A stretch of DNA of 9,241 nucleotides from Bacteroidota bacterium (GCA_030706665.1 JAUZOB010000119.1:1-9241); one strand, 5' to 3'. Counted from the first letter of the stretch, positions 1-7,102 are shown. Notes: generated from the sequence alone by a model not told the origin. Numbers and translations are program-made.

Positions 1-914
1 GCTGCAATCCAGTTGAAAAAGAGAAAGTCATTCTCACGTTCTTTCCAGCCCTTGGCGACTGCCTGAATGATGAAGGCAGAGAAGGGGAAAAGACCTAAAA
101 TAATGTAACCGGGAGTAATGAGGAAGATTCCTCCATGCCCTTCCATTTCACCCGTAAAACGACCCAGATTGTGCTGAAAAAAGAATCCTTTGGTCCATTC
201 CCAGTTTGTGTCAAGTCCGACTTTAATATACCAGGGAAGACAGATTGCCAACAAAAGGAGAATTCCGAACCAAGGTCTGAAAAACTTAATCGTTTGCCAG
301 TTTAGCTGCTTTTTCATGATCAGGAAGACTAAGATTGCCAATCCCGGAATTGCGACGACGACCGGACCTTTAGCCAAAACTCCCAGGCCGGCAGCAGCAT
401 AGAACAGATATACCTCCCATGTTTTTCGATCTTTATAAGCGGCAATAAAGAGAAAGAGTGTCCAGCAGAAGAAGAAAACCAGGTAGGGATCCGGTACTGC
501 AAGGTGAAATTGCAACACCATATGGATGGAGGCAATAAGCACGATTGCGGCCCATAATCCGGTTTCCTTGTTAATAAAACGACGGGAATAGAGAAAGGTA
601 ATTAGAACAGTCAAGGCCCCAAAAACAGCAGAAAAGAAGCGTGCACCGAATTCATTTACTCCAAATATTTTGTAGGAAGCCATCATGAAATAATAATGCA
701 AAGGCGGTTTATCGGTCCTTAACTCATAATTGAAAGTGGGAACCACAAAATCTTTCTGTTCCAGCATTTCACGTGCACATTCACTATTTTTCGCTTCATC
801 GAGCATGTAAATACTCATTCCTCCGATATTCGCAGAAAAGAGAATTATGGCTGTAACAAACAAGATTAAAGGAAGGCGTTTGTTATTAACAAGAGAATTA
901 ATAATATTTTTCAT
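1..914 (-). CDS. ArnT-like lipid-linked sugar glycosyltransferase (GT39/GT83 type), C-terminus outside window
   Basis: An integral membrane GT-C transferase that would move a sugar from a polyprenyl-phosphate donor to an envelope acceptor on the periplasmic side. I translated the minus strand from ATG at 912-914: 304 codons stay open to the window edge, so the C-terminal part is missing. Visible marks: a first membrane helix (about residues 14-33), then an acidic loop motif MLDEAKNSE with D39-E40, the catalytic-type Asp-Glu position of ArnT and PMT relatives. Next come LRTDKPPLHYYFM (65-77), the loop GLGVLAKGPV (176-185), LPWY (227-230) and HNLGRF (248-253), all typical of the ArnT/PF13231 group, with many hydrophobic helices between. 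Substrate cannot be read from sequence; aminoarabinose is not implied. It is divergent from the GtrB-like GT2 gene at 1032, whose product could make its lipid-linked donor (inference). Confidence 0.86.
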   Translation of the reverse strand, partial: MKNIINSLVNNKRLPLILFVTAIILFSANIGGMSIYMLDEAKNSECAREMLEQKDFVVPTFNYELRTDKPPLHYYFMMASYKIFGVNEFGARFFSAVFGALTVLITFLYSRRFINKETGLWAAIVLIASIHMVLQFHLAVPDPYLVFFFCWTLFLFIAAYKDRKTWEVYLFYAAAGLGVLAKGPVVVAIPGLAILVFLIMKKQLNWQTIKFFRPWFGILLLLAICLPWYIKVGLDTNWEWTKGFFFQHNLGRFTGEMEGHGGIFLITPGYIILGLFPFSAFIIQAVAKGWKERENDFLFFNWIA

Positions 915-936
915 AAACCGTATAGGATGCGATTAT

Positions 937-944
937 CAAAATTA
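937..944 (-). promoter_or_regulatory. Candidate -7 element for the ArnT-like gene
   Basis: On the minus strand this reads TAATTTTG, an exact match to the Bacteroidota -7 consensus TAnnTTTG, 22 bases before the ATG at 914. I find no TTTG at the -33 distance, so the call rests on one box in AT-rich DNA. Confidence 0.3.
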
Positions 945-946
945 TT

Positions 947-954
947 TACTTTTG
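947..954 (+). promoter_or_regulatory. Candidate -7 element for the GtrB-like GT2 gene
   Basis: Plus strand TACTTTTG matches TAnnTTTG and would start transcription near 960, leaving a leader of about 70 bases before the ATG at 1032. It sits two bases from the opposite-facing box at 937-944. No clear -33 TTTG is seen. Confidence 0.3.
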
Positions 955-1031
955 GGGCGGTAAAAATAAGAAAACTCAGTGGGTTTTCAGAAATAAATAA
1001 GTTAAATCAGAACGATTTATAACGTTACTGA

Positions 1032-1973
1032 ATGAAAAAGCTAAGTCTTGTTATTTGTGTTTACAATGAGGAACAGAATATTGCTCCTCTTGGTCAGCGT
1101 ATTTTAGAAGCGCTAAAAGGTTTTGATTTCGAAGCCATTTTTGTAGATGATGGTTCTACTGATCGGACCGTTAAAGAAATAAAGAAGTTGAATGATGATC
1201 GGTTTATCCTGGTTGAACTCAAGAAGAACTATGGTCAGAGTTCCGCATTGCAGGCAGGGATTGATTATGCTGAAGGTGAATATATCGTTACCCTTGACGG
1301 AGACTTGCAGAATGACCCCGCCGATATTCCCATGATGCTCGATCTTGCAGAACGCGAAGATTGGGATTTGGTCGCCGGAGTCAGAGCAAATCGTCAGGAT
1401 GGGATGTTTTTAAGGAAGATCCCCAGTAAAATAGCGAACTATATTATTCGGAACTCTACAGGAGTAAAAATGAGGGATTATGGCTGTACCTTAAAAGTAT
1501 TCAATAAAGAGACCGCCAAAAGTATTCATATCTATGGCGAGTTACATCGCTTCATCCCGGTATTGGCAAGTCTGGAAGGTGCCCGAATTACTCAGGTTGA
1601 TGTACATCATCATGCGCGACAGTTCGGGAAATCGAAATATGGAATCGGACGTACTTCTCGGGTCATCAGCGACCTATTGCTCATGCTTTTCCTGAAAAAA
1701 TATCTGCAACGCCCCATGCATATTTTCGGTGGCATCGGGATTATCACCTTCTTCATTGGCACACTGATCAATCTTTATATGCTTGTGTTGAAGATAATGG
1801 GACATGATATCTGGGGTAAACCTTTAATGATGCTTGGGATCATGTTGCTGCTTGTCGGAATTCAGTTCATTACAATCGGATTGCTTGCAGAAGTAATGAT
1901 GAGAACTTATTTTGAATCTCAGAATAAAACTCCGTATCGTATTCGCAGAGTCGGTGCTGCAAAGGAAAAATAG
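1032..1973 (+). CDS. GtrB/dolichol-phosphate-mannose-synthase-like GT2 glycosyltransferase with two membrane helices
   Basis: Transfers a sugar from a nucleotide donor to polyprenyl phosphate on the cytoplasmic face, giving a lipid-linked sugar for later transferases. The 313-residue length is normal for GtrB/YfdH/ArnC relatives. GT2 marks: VICVYNEEQNI (7-17), nucleotide-binding IFVDDGSTD (36-44, D39-D40), metal-binding LDGDLQNDP (88-96, D89/D91), YGCTLKVF (150-157), HRFIP (172-176), and the basic loop RQFGKSKYG (196-204). Two hydrophobic helices follow at about 229-254 and 264-290, as in GtrB. The start is the first ATG in frame and puts the family N-terminus (KLSLVICVYNEE) right at the beginning; no Shine-Dalgarno is present. 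Divergent from the ArnT-like gene by 117 bases; a hairpin terminator begins 23 bases after its stop. Sugar and lipid specificity are not readable; ArnC-like or GtrB-like roles are both possible. Confidence 0.9.
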   Translation: MKKLSLVICVYNEEQNIAPLGQRILEALKGFDFEAIFVDDGSTDRTVKEIKKLNDDRFILVELKKNYGQSSALQAGIDYAEGEYIVTLDGDLQNDPADIPMMLDLAEREDWDLVAGVRANRQDGMFLRKIPSKIANYIIRNSTGVKMRDYGCTLKVFNKETAKSIHIYGELHRFIPVLASLEGARITQVDVHHHARQFGKSKYGIGRTSRVISDLLLMLFLKKYLQRPMHIFGGIGIITFFIGTLINLYMLVLKIMGHDIWGKPLMMLGIMLLLVGIQFITIGLLAEVMMRTYFESQNKTPYRIRRVGAAKEK

Positions 1974-1995
1974 CAACAACGTAAAAGTGATATTT

Positions 1996-2040
1996 AAAAG
2001 CCCCTGAAAAGAGAAGAATCTTTCCAGGGGCTTTTCTTTA
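1996..2040 (+). terminator. Hairpin terminator after the GT2 gene, probably bidirectional
   Basis: AAAAGCCCCTG (1996-2006) pairs fully with CAGGGGCTTTT (2025-2035). After one mismatch a further 5 bp form (2008-2012 with 2019-2023) around a six-base loop. The right arm runs into TTTTCTTTA, fitting intrinsic termination of the plus-strand GT2 transcript. On the minus strand the arm ends in TTTTAAAT, so it may also stop the convergent lipA-lipB transcript, whose last stop codon lies about 80 bases away. Confidence 0.82.
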
Positions 2041-2117
2041 ATCCCCTCATACATCCTTCTTTTGCTAACCTCAAATTCAGATGTTGCCGTCAGTATCATC
2101 AGAAATAGTTGCGAACT

Positions 2118-2795
2118 TTATACATATTCTGCTTCAAAGACCTCTGCAAAACGATTTGCCAACTTTCTTTTGGCATCTTCAATGTCAATTTCGTGACCCA
2201 ATTCTTTGGCAATTGAAGTGACCCCTTTGTCCGTAAACCCGCAGGGATTGATGTAATTGAAATAGTTCAGGTCGGTATTTATATTGAGGGCAAATCCATG
2301 CATGGTGATATAACGACTAGCTTTGGTGCCGATGGCACAGATCTTTCTTTGTCGGGGACCTTCATCGAGCCATACCCCGGTCGCTCCTTCCAATCGGTGC
2401 GAATCAATGCCATAATCGAGCTTTAGAAAGCGGATGATTGATTCTTCCAGCTTATGTATATATTCTTTCAGATAAATATTGAAGTGCTCCAGATCAAGAA
2501 TCGGATATCCGACAATCTGTCCCGGCCCATGATAGGTGATGTCACCACCCCGGTTTACCTTATAATAAGTCGCATTGATCCTCTTTAAAAGGTTTTCGGC
2601 AATTAACAGATTGTGCTCGTCACCGCTTTTCCCTAAAGTGTAAACGTGTGGATGTTCAACAAATATTAAGGTGTTGGAAGTGGGTTCTCCTTTTTTCTTA
2701 TGCTCCAATTGAGCTGAGAAAATCTCTTCCTGTTTATCCCAGGCTTGTTGATAATCCAGCACGCCCCAATCGACAAATTGAATTGTTTTATTCAT
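2118..2795 (-). CDS. lipB: LipB, octanoyl-[acyl carrier protein]:protein N-octanoyltransferase
   Basis: Moves octanoate from acyl carrier protein to the lipoyl-domain lysine of 2-oxoacid dehydrogenases and the glycine cleavage H protein; first step of endogenous lipoate synthesis, in the cytoplasm. The 225 residues match the family length. The signature RGGDITYHGPGQ is at 82-93, preceded by FVEHPHVYTLGKSG (45-58). The catalytic lysine is K151 in KICAIG and the acyl-thioester cysteine is C185 in INPCG. Their spacing of 34 residues equals that of the known Lys/Cys dyad (K135/C169 in E. coli, K142/C176 in M. tuberculosis). MHGFALN (165-171) is also present. The ATG start is 11 bases after the lipA stop, so the two genes are almost surely co-transcribed. 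No missing key residue. Confidence 0.97.
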   Translation of the reverse strand: MNKTIQFVDWGVLDYQQAWDKQEEIFSAQLEHKKKGEPTSNTLIFVEHPHVYTLGKSGDEHNLLIAENLLKRINATYYKVNRGGDITYHGPGQIVGYPILDLEHFNIYLKEYIHKLEESIIRFLKLDYGIDSHRLEGATGVWLDEGPRQRKICAIGTKASRYITMHGFALNINTDLNYFNYINPCGFTDKGVTSIAKELGHEIDIEDAKRKLANRFAEVFEAEYV

Positions 2796-2806
2796 GGTAA
2801 GGCTTT

Positions 2807-3649
2807 CTATATTTGTTTTTCTGCATGATAGGAAGAACGGACAAGCGGACCGCTTTCAACAAATTTAAATCCCTTTTCGAGACCGACTTGTTTCAGATGT
2901 TCAAATTCCTCAGGAGTTACATATCGATTTACATCCAGATGATCATGGGAGGGTTGCAGGTATTGACCGATTGTTAAAATATTGCAGCCTGCTTCCAGTA
3001 AATCATCCATTGTTTCAAAAATTTCTTCTTCCGATTCTCCCAGTCCCAGCATGATCCCTGATTTGGTGTTAATGCCATTGTCTGCAAGATAACGAATGAC
3101 TTTAAGGCTGGTATTGTATTTAGCACGACTACGGACTTGCGGAGTCAGTCGACGGACTGTTTCAAGGTTATGAGAGATGATTTCAGGCTTAACCGCAATC
3201 AGTTTATCCAGAAGTTCCGGAATTGCATCAAAGTCCGGAATTAATGTTTCTAAGGTTGTGTCAGGATTAAGTTCCCGAATTTTAAGAACAGTTTCAGCCC
3301 AGAAGGATGCTCCTTTATCAGGCAAATCATCCCGATCGACAGACGTGATCACTGCATGCTTTAATTGCATCAAATGAATGGAGTTGGCAAGATTTGCCGG
3401 TTCTTCCGGATTGACCGGAGCCGGCTTGCCTGTTTTGACATTGCAGAATTTACAGGAGCGGGTGCAGATATCTCCCAGGATCATAAAAGTGGCAGTTCCG
3501 TTTCCCCAGCATTCGCCCATGTTGGGGCATCTGCCGCTGGAACAGATTGTATGCAGTCCATGTGTTTTAACGATTGTGTCAACTTTGCGGAAATTTTCTC
3601 CTTCAGGTAATTTTATTTTCAGCCATTCTGGCTTTCGCATGATTTTCAT
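2807..3649 (-). CDS. lipA: LipA, lipoyl synthase (radical SAM)
   Basis: Inserts two sulfur atoms at C6 and C8 of protein-bound octanoyl chains made by LipB; needs SAM and two 4Fe-4S clusters. With the ATG at 3647-3649 the protein has 280 residues. The auxiliary-cluster cysteines are C36, C41 and C47 (CSSGRCPNMGEC), and the terminal RSSYHA at 271-276 supplies the serine ligand. The radical-SAM cluster cysteines are C62, C66 and C69 (CTRSCKFC). I chose this start because the frame's longer version would begin at a TTG at 3661 and adds only four residues; a second ATG at 3640 would give MRKPEWLKIKLP, also consistent with the family. First gene of a lipA-lipB operon; divergent from the histidine kinase. 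Complete and intact. Confidence 0.97.
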   Translation of the reverse strand: MKIMRKPEWLKIKLPEGENFRKVDTIVKTHGLHTICSSGRCPNMGECWGNGTATFMILGDICTRSCKFCNVKTGKPAPVNPEEPANLANSIHLMQLKHAVITSVDRDDLPDKGASFWAETVLKIRELNPDTTLETLIPDFDAIPELLDKLIAVKPEIISHNLETVRRLTPQVRSRAKYNTSLKVIRYLADNGINTKSGIMLGLGESEEEIFETMDDLLEAGCNILTIGQYLQPSHDHLDVNRYVTPEEFEHLKQVGLEKGFKFVESGPLVRSSYHAEKQI

Positions 3650-3658
3650 AAGATGAAT

Positions 3659-3666
3659 CAAAAATA
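3659..3666 (-). promoter_or_regulatory. Candidate -7 element for lipA-lipB
   Basis: Minus strand TATTTTTG fits TAnnTTTG. It lies 9 bases before the ATG at 3649, so a start site about 7 bases downstream would give an almost leaderless lipA mRNA, or a leader of roughly 10-12 bases if the ATG at 3640 is used. No -33 TTTG is seen in the adjoining A-rich tract. Confidence 0.28.
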
Positions 3667-3763
3667 TTGGATTGCAATTTAAAAAAAAGTGTTGATCGAA
3701 AAGATGGTAATGTGAAAAAATATAACGGCACAGTGTCCTTATTTGATGAATGTAAGATATTTG

Positions 3764-3793
3764 TTTGAAATTAGCGTATGAATTATAAATTTT
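3764..3793 (+). promoter_or_regulatory. Candidate promoter for the histidine kinase gene
   Basis: TTTG (3764-3767), an 18-base spacer, then TAAATTTT (3786-3793) resembles the Bacteroidota -33/-7 pair TTTG...TAnnTTTG with the last base of the -7 box different. It would give a leader of about 90 bases that includes the palindrome at 3862-3877. The spacer region is very AT-rich, so chance matches are likely. Confidence 0.28.
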
Positions 3794-3861
3794 TTAATTT
3801 TATTAAATCGAAATGCATAAATCTTTATGGTGTCTTAAGTTTTAGTACCCGAAATTTTTAA

Positions 3862-3877
3862 AAAATGATATCATTTT
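3862..3877. repeat. 16-base perfect palindrome before the kinase gene
   Basis: AAAATGATATCATTTT is fully self-complementary around its centre at 3869/3870 and ends 12 bases before the kinase ATG. It could be a dimeric operator site or a small leader hairpin; AT-rich DNA also makes such palindromes by chance. It lacks a downstream T-run that would make it a terminator. Confidence 0.6.
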
Positions 3878-3889
3878 AAATGTATACTT

Positions 3890-6340
3890 ATGGCTGAGAC
3901 TCAACAATTAAATAAGGGAGTAATAACAACAAAGGAAGAGGAACGGAATTTAAGCCGATTGTATGCATTTATCAGGCAAGTGAATCAAATGATTCTGCGA
4001 ACACACAATGAACATGATCTATATAATAAATCGTGTGAAATAGCCGTTGGTTCCGGCGGATTCCATATGGCATGGGTCGGATTGATTGACCAGGAAACCA
4101 ATCATGTTACTCCTGTGGCAAAAGCAGGGAATGAACAGGATTATCTTTCAAAAACTTCTAAAATATCAGTAAAAGAGAACCCCCAGGGATTAGGTCCTAC
4201 CGGAAATTCAATTCGGAATGGAGATTATTATGTATGTAATGATATTTTAAACGATCCATTGATGCTTCCCTGGAAAAATGATGCAATTAAAAGAGGGTAT
4301 CGGTCGTCCATGTCATTGGCATTGAAACGATTTGGAAATGTTATTGGTGCAATATGCCTTTATTCATCTATTCCATATTTTTTTGATAATAATGAGACAA
4401 ATCTTCTCCGTGAGTTTGCTTCTGATATTTCATTTGCATTAGATCGTATTGAAATAGAGAAACGCAGAGAGATTGCTGAAAAATTATTACAGGAAAGTGA
4501 ACGCAAATTATCAACCTTAATCGGAAACTTACCCGGACTTGCATACAGATGTAGAAATGACAAGCAATGGACCATGGAATATGTAAGTGAGGGATGTCTG
4601 GCTTTATGTGGATATACTCCGGAAGATCTTATTGGAAATAATAAGCTATCGTTTAGTGATTTAATAGTTCCGGAGTATTATGATTACATTTGGGAGAAAT
4701 GGCAAAAGGTACTTCGGATACGCTCTTCATTTAAGGATGAGTATATTATTAAAACTGCTAATGGTGATCGAAAATGGGTCCTTGAGCAAGGATGCGGTAT
4801 TTATGATGAAAATGGGAAAGTGATTGCGATCGAGGGGTTTATTTTAGATATTACAGAAAGGAAGAATTCGGAAGAAGAATTAAAGAGAAGCAGGGAAGAG
4901 TATAAAATGATCTTTGAAGAAGATCTTACCGGCGATTTTGTTTCTTCCGTAGATGGTAGAATGTTGAACTGTAATCCTGCATTCCTGAAAATATTCGGTT
5001 TTAGCTCAAAAGAAGAAGCTCTTGGGTATAATTTCGAACAAACATATGTGAATATCAATGATCGGATAGAAAAAATCAGGGAAATAAAAGATAAGCGGAA
5101 GCTGGAAAATTATCACATGCTTCGTCTGCGAAAAGATGGAAAGTTGCTGCATGTAATCGAAAATATCATTGGTAAATTTTCAGATACCGGTGAATTAATC
5201 GGGTTAAATGGATATCTTATTGACGACACTGAAAGGTATTTGACAGAAGATAAGTTGAGAAAGCTTTCCCGAGCGGTTGAACAATGTCCGGTAGCGATAA
5301 TGATAACGACCAAAGAAGGGCAGATCGAATATGTAAATCCTGTTTTTGAAGAAAGTTCCGGATATAAGCTCTCGGAAATAAGAAATCTCTCTTACCCGAT
5401 TCTGAGAACTGAAATTACGTCCGATAAAGTCTATCAGGATCTATTAAACTCGCTTTCTTCGGGGAAGGACTGGAATGGCGAATTTCTCTATAAAAGAAAA
5501 GATAACACTTCTTACTGGGTTTCAGTTTCAATCTCTTCTATTCGGGATACTTCCGGAGAGGTGACTCATTACCTGGTTATAGAAAAGGATGTTACAGAAA
5601 ATAAGCTAAATGAACTTCAGTTGGTTAAATCCAAAGAGAAAGCTGAAGAAAGCGATAAGTTGAAATCGGCATTTCTGGCAAATATGTCGCATGAAATACG
5701 GACTCCGCTCAATTCTATTATGGGATTTTCAGAATTGTTAAACGATGATCGGATTGGTAAGAAGGAATCGGCTCAGTATATCGATCTGATTCAGAAGTCT
5801 GGGAATCAACTGTTGTCGATTATTAATGACATTCTCGATATCTCTAAAATAGAGGCCGGTCTTTTCTCTGTTCACTTAGAAAATATAAATTTGAATGAAC
5901 TAATCATTCAAATTTATAACCAATTTAGAATACCTGCCTCAGGAAAAGAGCTTCAACTCAATGTGATAAAAACATTGGAAGATAAAGAATCTATTTTGGA
6001 AACCGATTCGGTTAAGTTGAAACAAATCCTGACCAATTTGATTAATAATGCGATCAAATTTACACATTCAGGAGGTATTACATTTGGCTACCATGTTTTG
6101 GATGGATATCTTGAGTTTTTTGTGAAAGATAGTGGAATCGGGATTTCAAAAAAGAATCAAAGATTAATATTCGAGAGATTCAGGCAAGTCGATATAACGA
6201 GTAACCGTAGCTACGGTGGCAATGGTTTGGGATTGTCAATTTGTAAAGGACTTGTAAATCTACTTGGTGGAGAAATCAGAGTAGAATCGGAAATTGGGGA
6301 AGGATCTGTTTTCTATTTTACGATTCCCTATGCCAATTAA
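3890..6340 (+). CDS. Soluble multi-sensor histidine kinase: GAF, three PAS, HisKA, HATPase
   Basis: A cytoplasmic sensor kinase of 816 residues that would autophosphorylate on His and pass phosphate to a response regulator not encoded here. Domains in order: GAF about 25-185 (GFHMAWVGLID at 57-67, VCNDILNDP 115-123, VIGAICLYS 151-159); a linker helix; PAS1 with PAC about 205-325 ending DITERK; PAS2 330-450 (LNCNPAFLKIFGF at 359-371); PAS3 456-575 (YVNPVFEESSGY at 481-492); HisKA 588-655 with phospho-acceptor H601 in NMSHEIRTPLN; HATPase about 700-815 with N-box NLINNAIKF (716-724), G1 VKDSGIGIS (745-753), FERFRQVD (761-768) and G2 GGNGLGL (776-782). All catalytic boxes are intact. No signal peptide, membrane helix or receiver domain is visible. 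The ATG start sits in an AT-rich leader without Shine-Dalgarno. Ligands unknown; PAS and GAF could bind haem, flavin or small molecules, but no diagnostic residues are evident. Confidence 0.92.
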   Translation: MAETQQLNKGVITTKEEERNLSRLYAFIRQVNQMILRTHNEHDLYNKSCEIAVGSGGFHMAWVGLIDQETNHVTPVAKAGNEQDYLSKTSKISVKENPQGLGPTGNSIRNGDYYVCNDILNDPLMLPWKNDAIKRGYRSSMSLALKRFGNVIGAICLYSSIPYFFDNNETNLLREFASDISFALDRIEIEKRREIAEKLLQESERKLSTLIGNLPGLAYRCRNDKQWTMEYVSEGCLALCGYTPEDLIGNNKLSFSDLIVPEYYDYIWEKWQKVLRIRSSFKDEYIIKTANGDRKWVLEQGCGIYDENGKVIAIEGFILDITERKNSEEELKRSREEYKMIFEEDLTGDFVSSVDGRMLNCNPAFLKIFGFSSKEEALGYNFEQTYVNINDRIEKIREIKDKRKLENYHMLRLRKDGKLLHVIENIIGKFSDTGELIGLNGYLIDDTERYLTEDKLRKLSRAVEQCPVAIMITTKEGQIEYVNPVFEESSGYKLSEIRNLSYPILRTEITSDKVYQDLLNSLSSGKDWNGEFLYKRKDNTSYWVSVSISSIRDTSGEVTHYLVIEKDVTENKLNELQLVKSKEKAEESDKLKSAFLANMSHEIRTPLNSIMGFSELLNDDRIGKKESAQYIDLIQKSGNQLLSIINDILDISKIEAGLFSVHLENINLNELIIQIYNQFRIPASGKELQLNVIKTLEDKESILETDSVKLKQILTNLINNAIKFTHSGGITFGYHVLDGYLEFFVKDSGIGISKKNQRLIFERFRQVDITSNRSYGGNGLGLSICKGLVNLLGGEIRVESEIGEGSVFYFTIPYAN

Positions 6341-6397
6341 TCATTGGATAATGTTATTCAATGTTTGAAAAATGGAATTCTGCATTTGAATATCAAA

Positions 6398-6910
6398 CTA
6401 AGAGTTACAGGGAAGCGAATGAGGCTTCTCTTTTTTCATTCTGAATGTGAAATGTTTTTGAGAGAAATAGCTGTAAATAACCACAACTATGGTCGTTAAT
6501 ATTTTTGACACGGTCGGATAGAATCTGCAATATTCAACAAAGAACTTTAACAGTATATAGTTTAATAAGATACAAACAAGGACCGTTAAGCTATATCTGA
6601 ATAGCTGAATTCTTCCATGAAGGTCTGATTGCGTGAATGTGATATATTTTGAAAGCCAAAACCCTGTACAGAAAGTGATCGGGAATACAATCATGAATGC
6701 TGCAATGTGAGGACTGATAGAAATGAAAATAAGAGAAATGAGCTTTTTCTTTAGAATAAAATTATACGTGATGAAATATAAGAGGATATCTAAGGTCGTA
6801 TTTGCACCTCCGCACATGCCATAACGAAAAGTCTGTGCAGGAACGTATCTTTCAAATGGAATATAAGCCCACTCAATAAATTTTCTGATTGTTATTTTCA
6901 AATGACTCAC
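6398..6910 (-). CDS. GtrA-family four-helix membrane protein
   Basis: GtrA proteins (PF04138) are small inner-membrane proteins thought to flip polyprenyl-phosphate sugars or assist their use in envelope glycosylation. About 170 residues, usual for the family, with four hydrophobic segments: about 29-51, 57-91, 103-124 and 133-152. Family marks are FRYGMCGGANTTLDILLYF near 29-47, the polar-flanked GFWLSKYITF (about 83-92), and SQKHFTFR near the C-terminus. No ATG lies between the upstream in-frame stop (6941-6943) and residue 33, which is already inside the first helix. The start must therefore be GTG at 6910 (chosen), TTG at 6913, or TTG at 6901 giving MKITIRKFIEW. Convergent with the kinase gene, 57 bases apart. 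The GtrB-like partner candidate is 4.4 kb away on the other strand, so a shared function is inference. Confidence 0.87.
   Translation of the reverse strand: MSHLKITIRKFIEWAYIPFERYVPAQTFRYGMCGGANTTLDILLYFITYNFILKKKLISLIFISISPHIAAFMIVFPITFCTGFWLSKYITFTQSDLHGRIQLFRYSLTVLVCILLNYILLKFFVEYCRFYPTVSKILTTIVVVIYSYFSQKHFTFRMKKEKPHSLPCNS
6409..6436 (+). terminator. Candidate terminator for the kinase transcript, inside the 3' end of the GtrA gene
   Basis: AGGGAAGC (6409-6416) pairs with GCTTCTCT (6424-6431) over 8 bp with one G-U, around a seven-base loop, followed by TTTTT (6432-6436). It lies about 70 bases after the kinase stop and overlaps the last codons of the convergent GtrA gene. No better hairpin is seen in the 57-base spacer. 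The stem is short, so confidence is moderate. Confidence 0.45.
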
Positions 6911-6997
6911 CAACGCTGCACTCGTAATTAATAAATAGATTCAATTTTAAATTCTGATGATTCCGATTGTAATTTTTTTACCTGATAAATGAGATAA

Positions 6998-7005
6998 CAA
7001 AAATA
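6998..7005 (-). promoter_or_regulatory. Candidate -7 element for the GtrA gene
   Basis: Minus strand TATTTTTG, identical to the boxes before lipA and the CesA-like gene, about 88 bases before the GTG start. It lies beyond the terminator of the upstream gene, so the GtrA gene likely needs its own promoter. No -33 TTTG is found. Confidence 0.28.
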
Positions 7006-7068
7006 TAAAAACAGCTTAAAGTTTTACATGCAGAGAACGATAAAAAGAGTAAGGAAAGAGAATAAATA

Positions 7069-7102
7069 AAAAAGCAGAAAACGAATTCGTTTTCTGCTTT
7101 TT
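7069..7102 (-). terminator. Perfect 17-bp inverted-repeat terminator after the CesA-like gene
   Basis: AAAAAGCAGAAAACGAA and its exact complement meet at 7085/7086 with no mismatch; the turn holds GAATTC. Read on the minus strand the GC-containing stem is followed by TTTTTTATTTATT, a good intrinsic terminator 37 bases after the stop codon of the CesA-like gene. Symmetry makes it potentially bidirectional, but no plus-strand gene reads into it. Confidence 0.85.

Noticed and set aside
190..535. Short open frames on both strands inside the first 535 bases
   Set aside because: The minus-strand frame beginning at 914 gives a continuous ArnT-like protein through this region, so the others are shadows.
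1824..2099. Minus-strand open frame of 91 codons across the GT2 3' end and the terminator
   Set aside because: It overlaps the well supported GT2 gene and runs through the terminator hairpin; the product has no recognisable family and looks like antisense of coding DNA.
3177..3656. Plus-strand open frames opposite lipA
   Set aside because: They mirror an intact, highly conserved lipA; the translations show no domain and the frames have no supporting start context.
3650..3889. Riboswitch or small RNA in the lipA-kinase spacer
   Set aside because: The spacer is very AT-rich with only the short palindrome as structure; no conserved aptamer-like pairing is visible.
6345..6397. Imperfect inverted repeat (ATTCAATG with CATTTGAAT) in the kinase-GtrA spacer
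   Set aside because: Pairing needs a bulge, the arms are AT-rich and no T-run follows in either direction, so it does not support a terminator.
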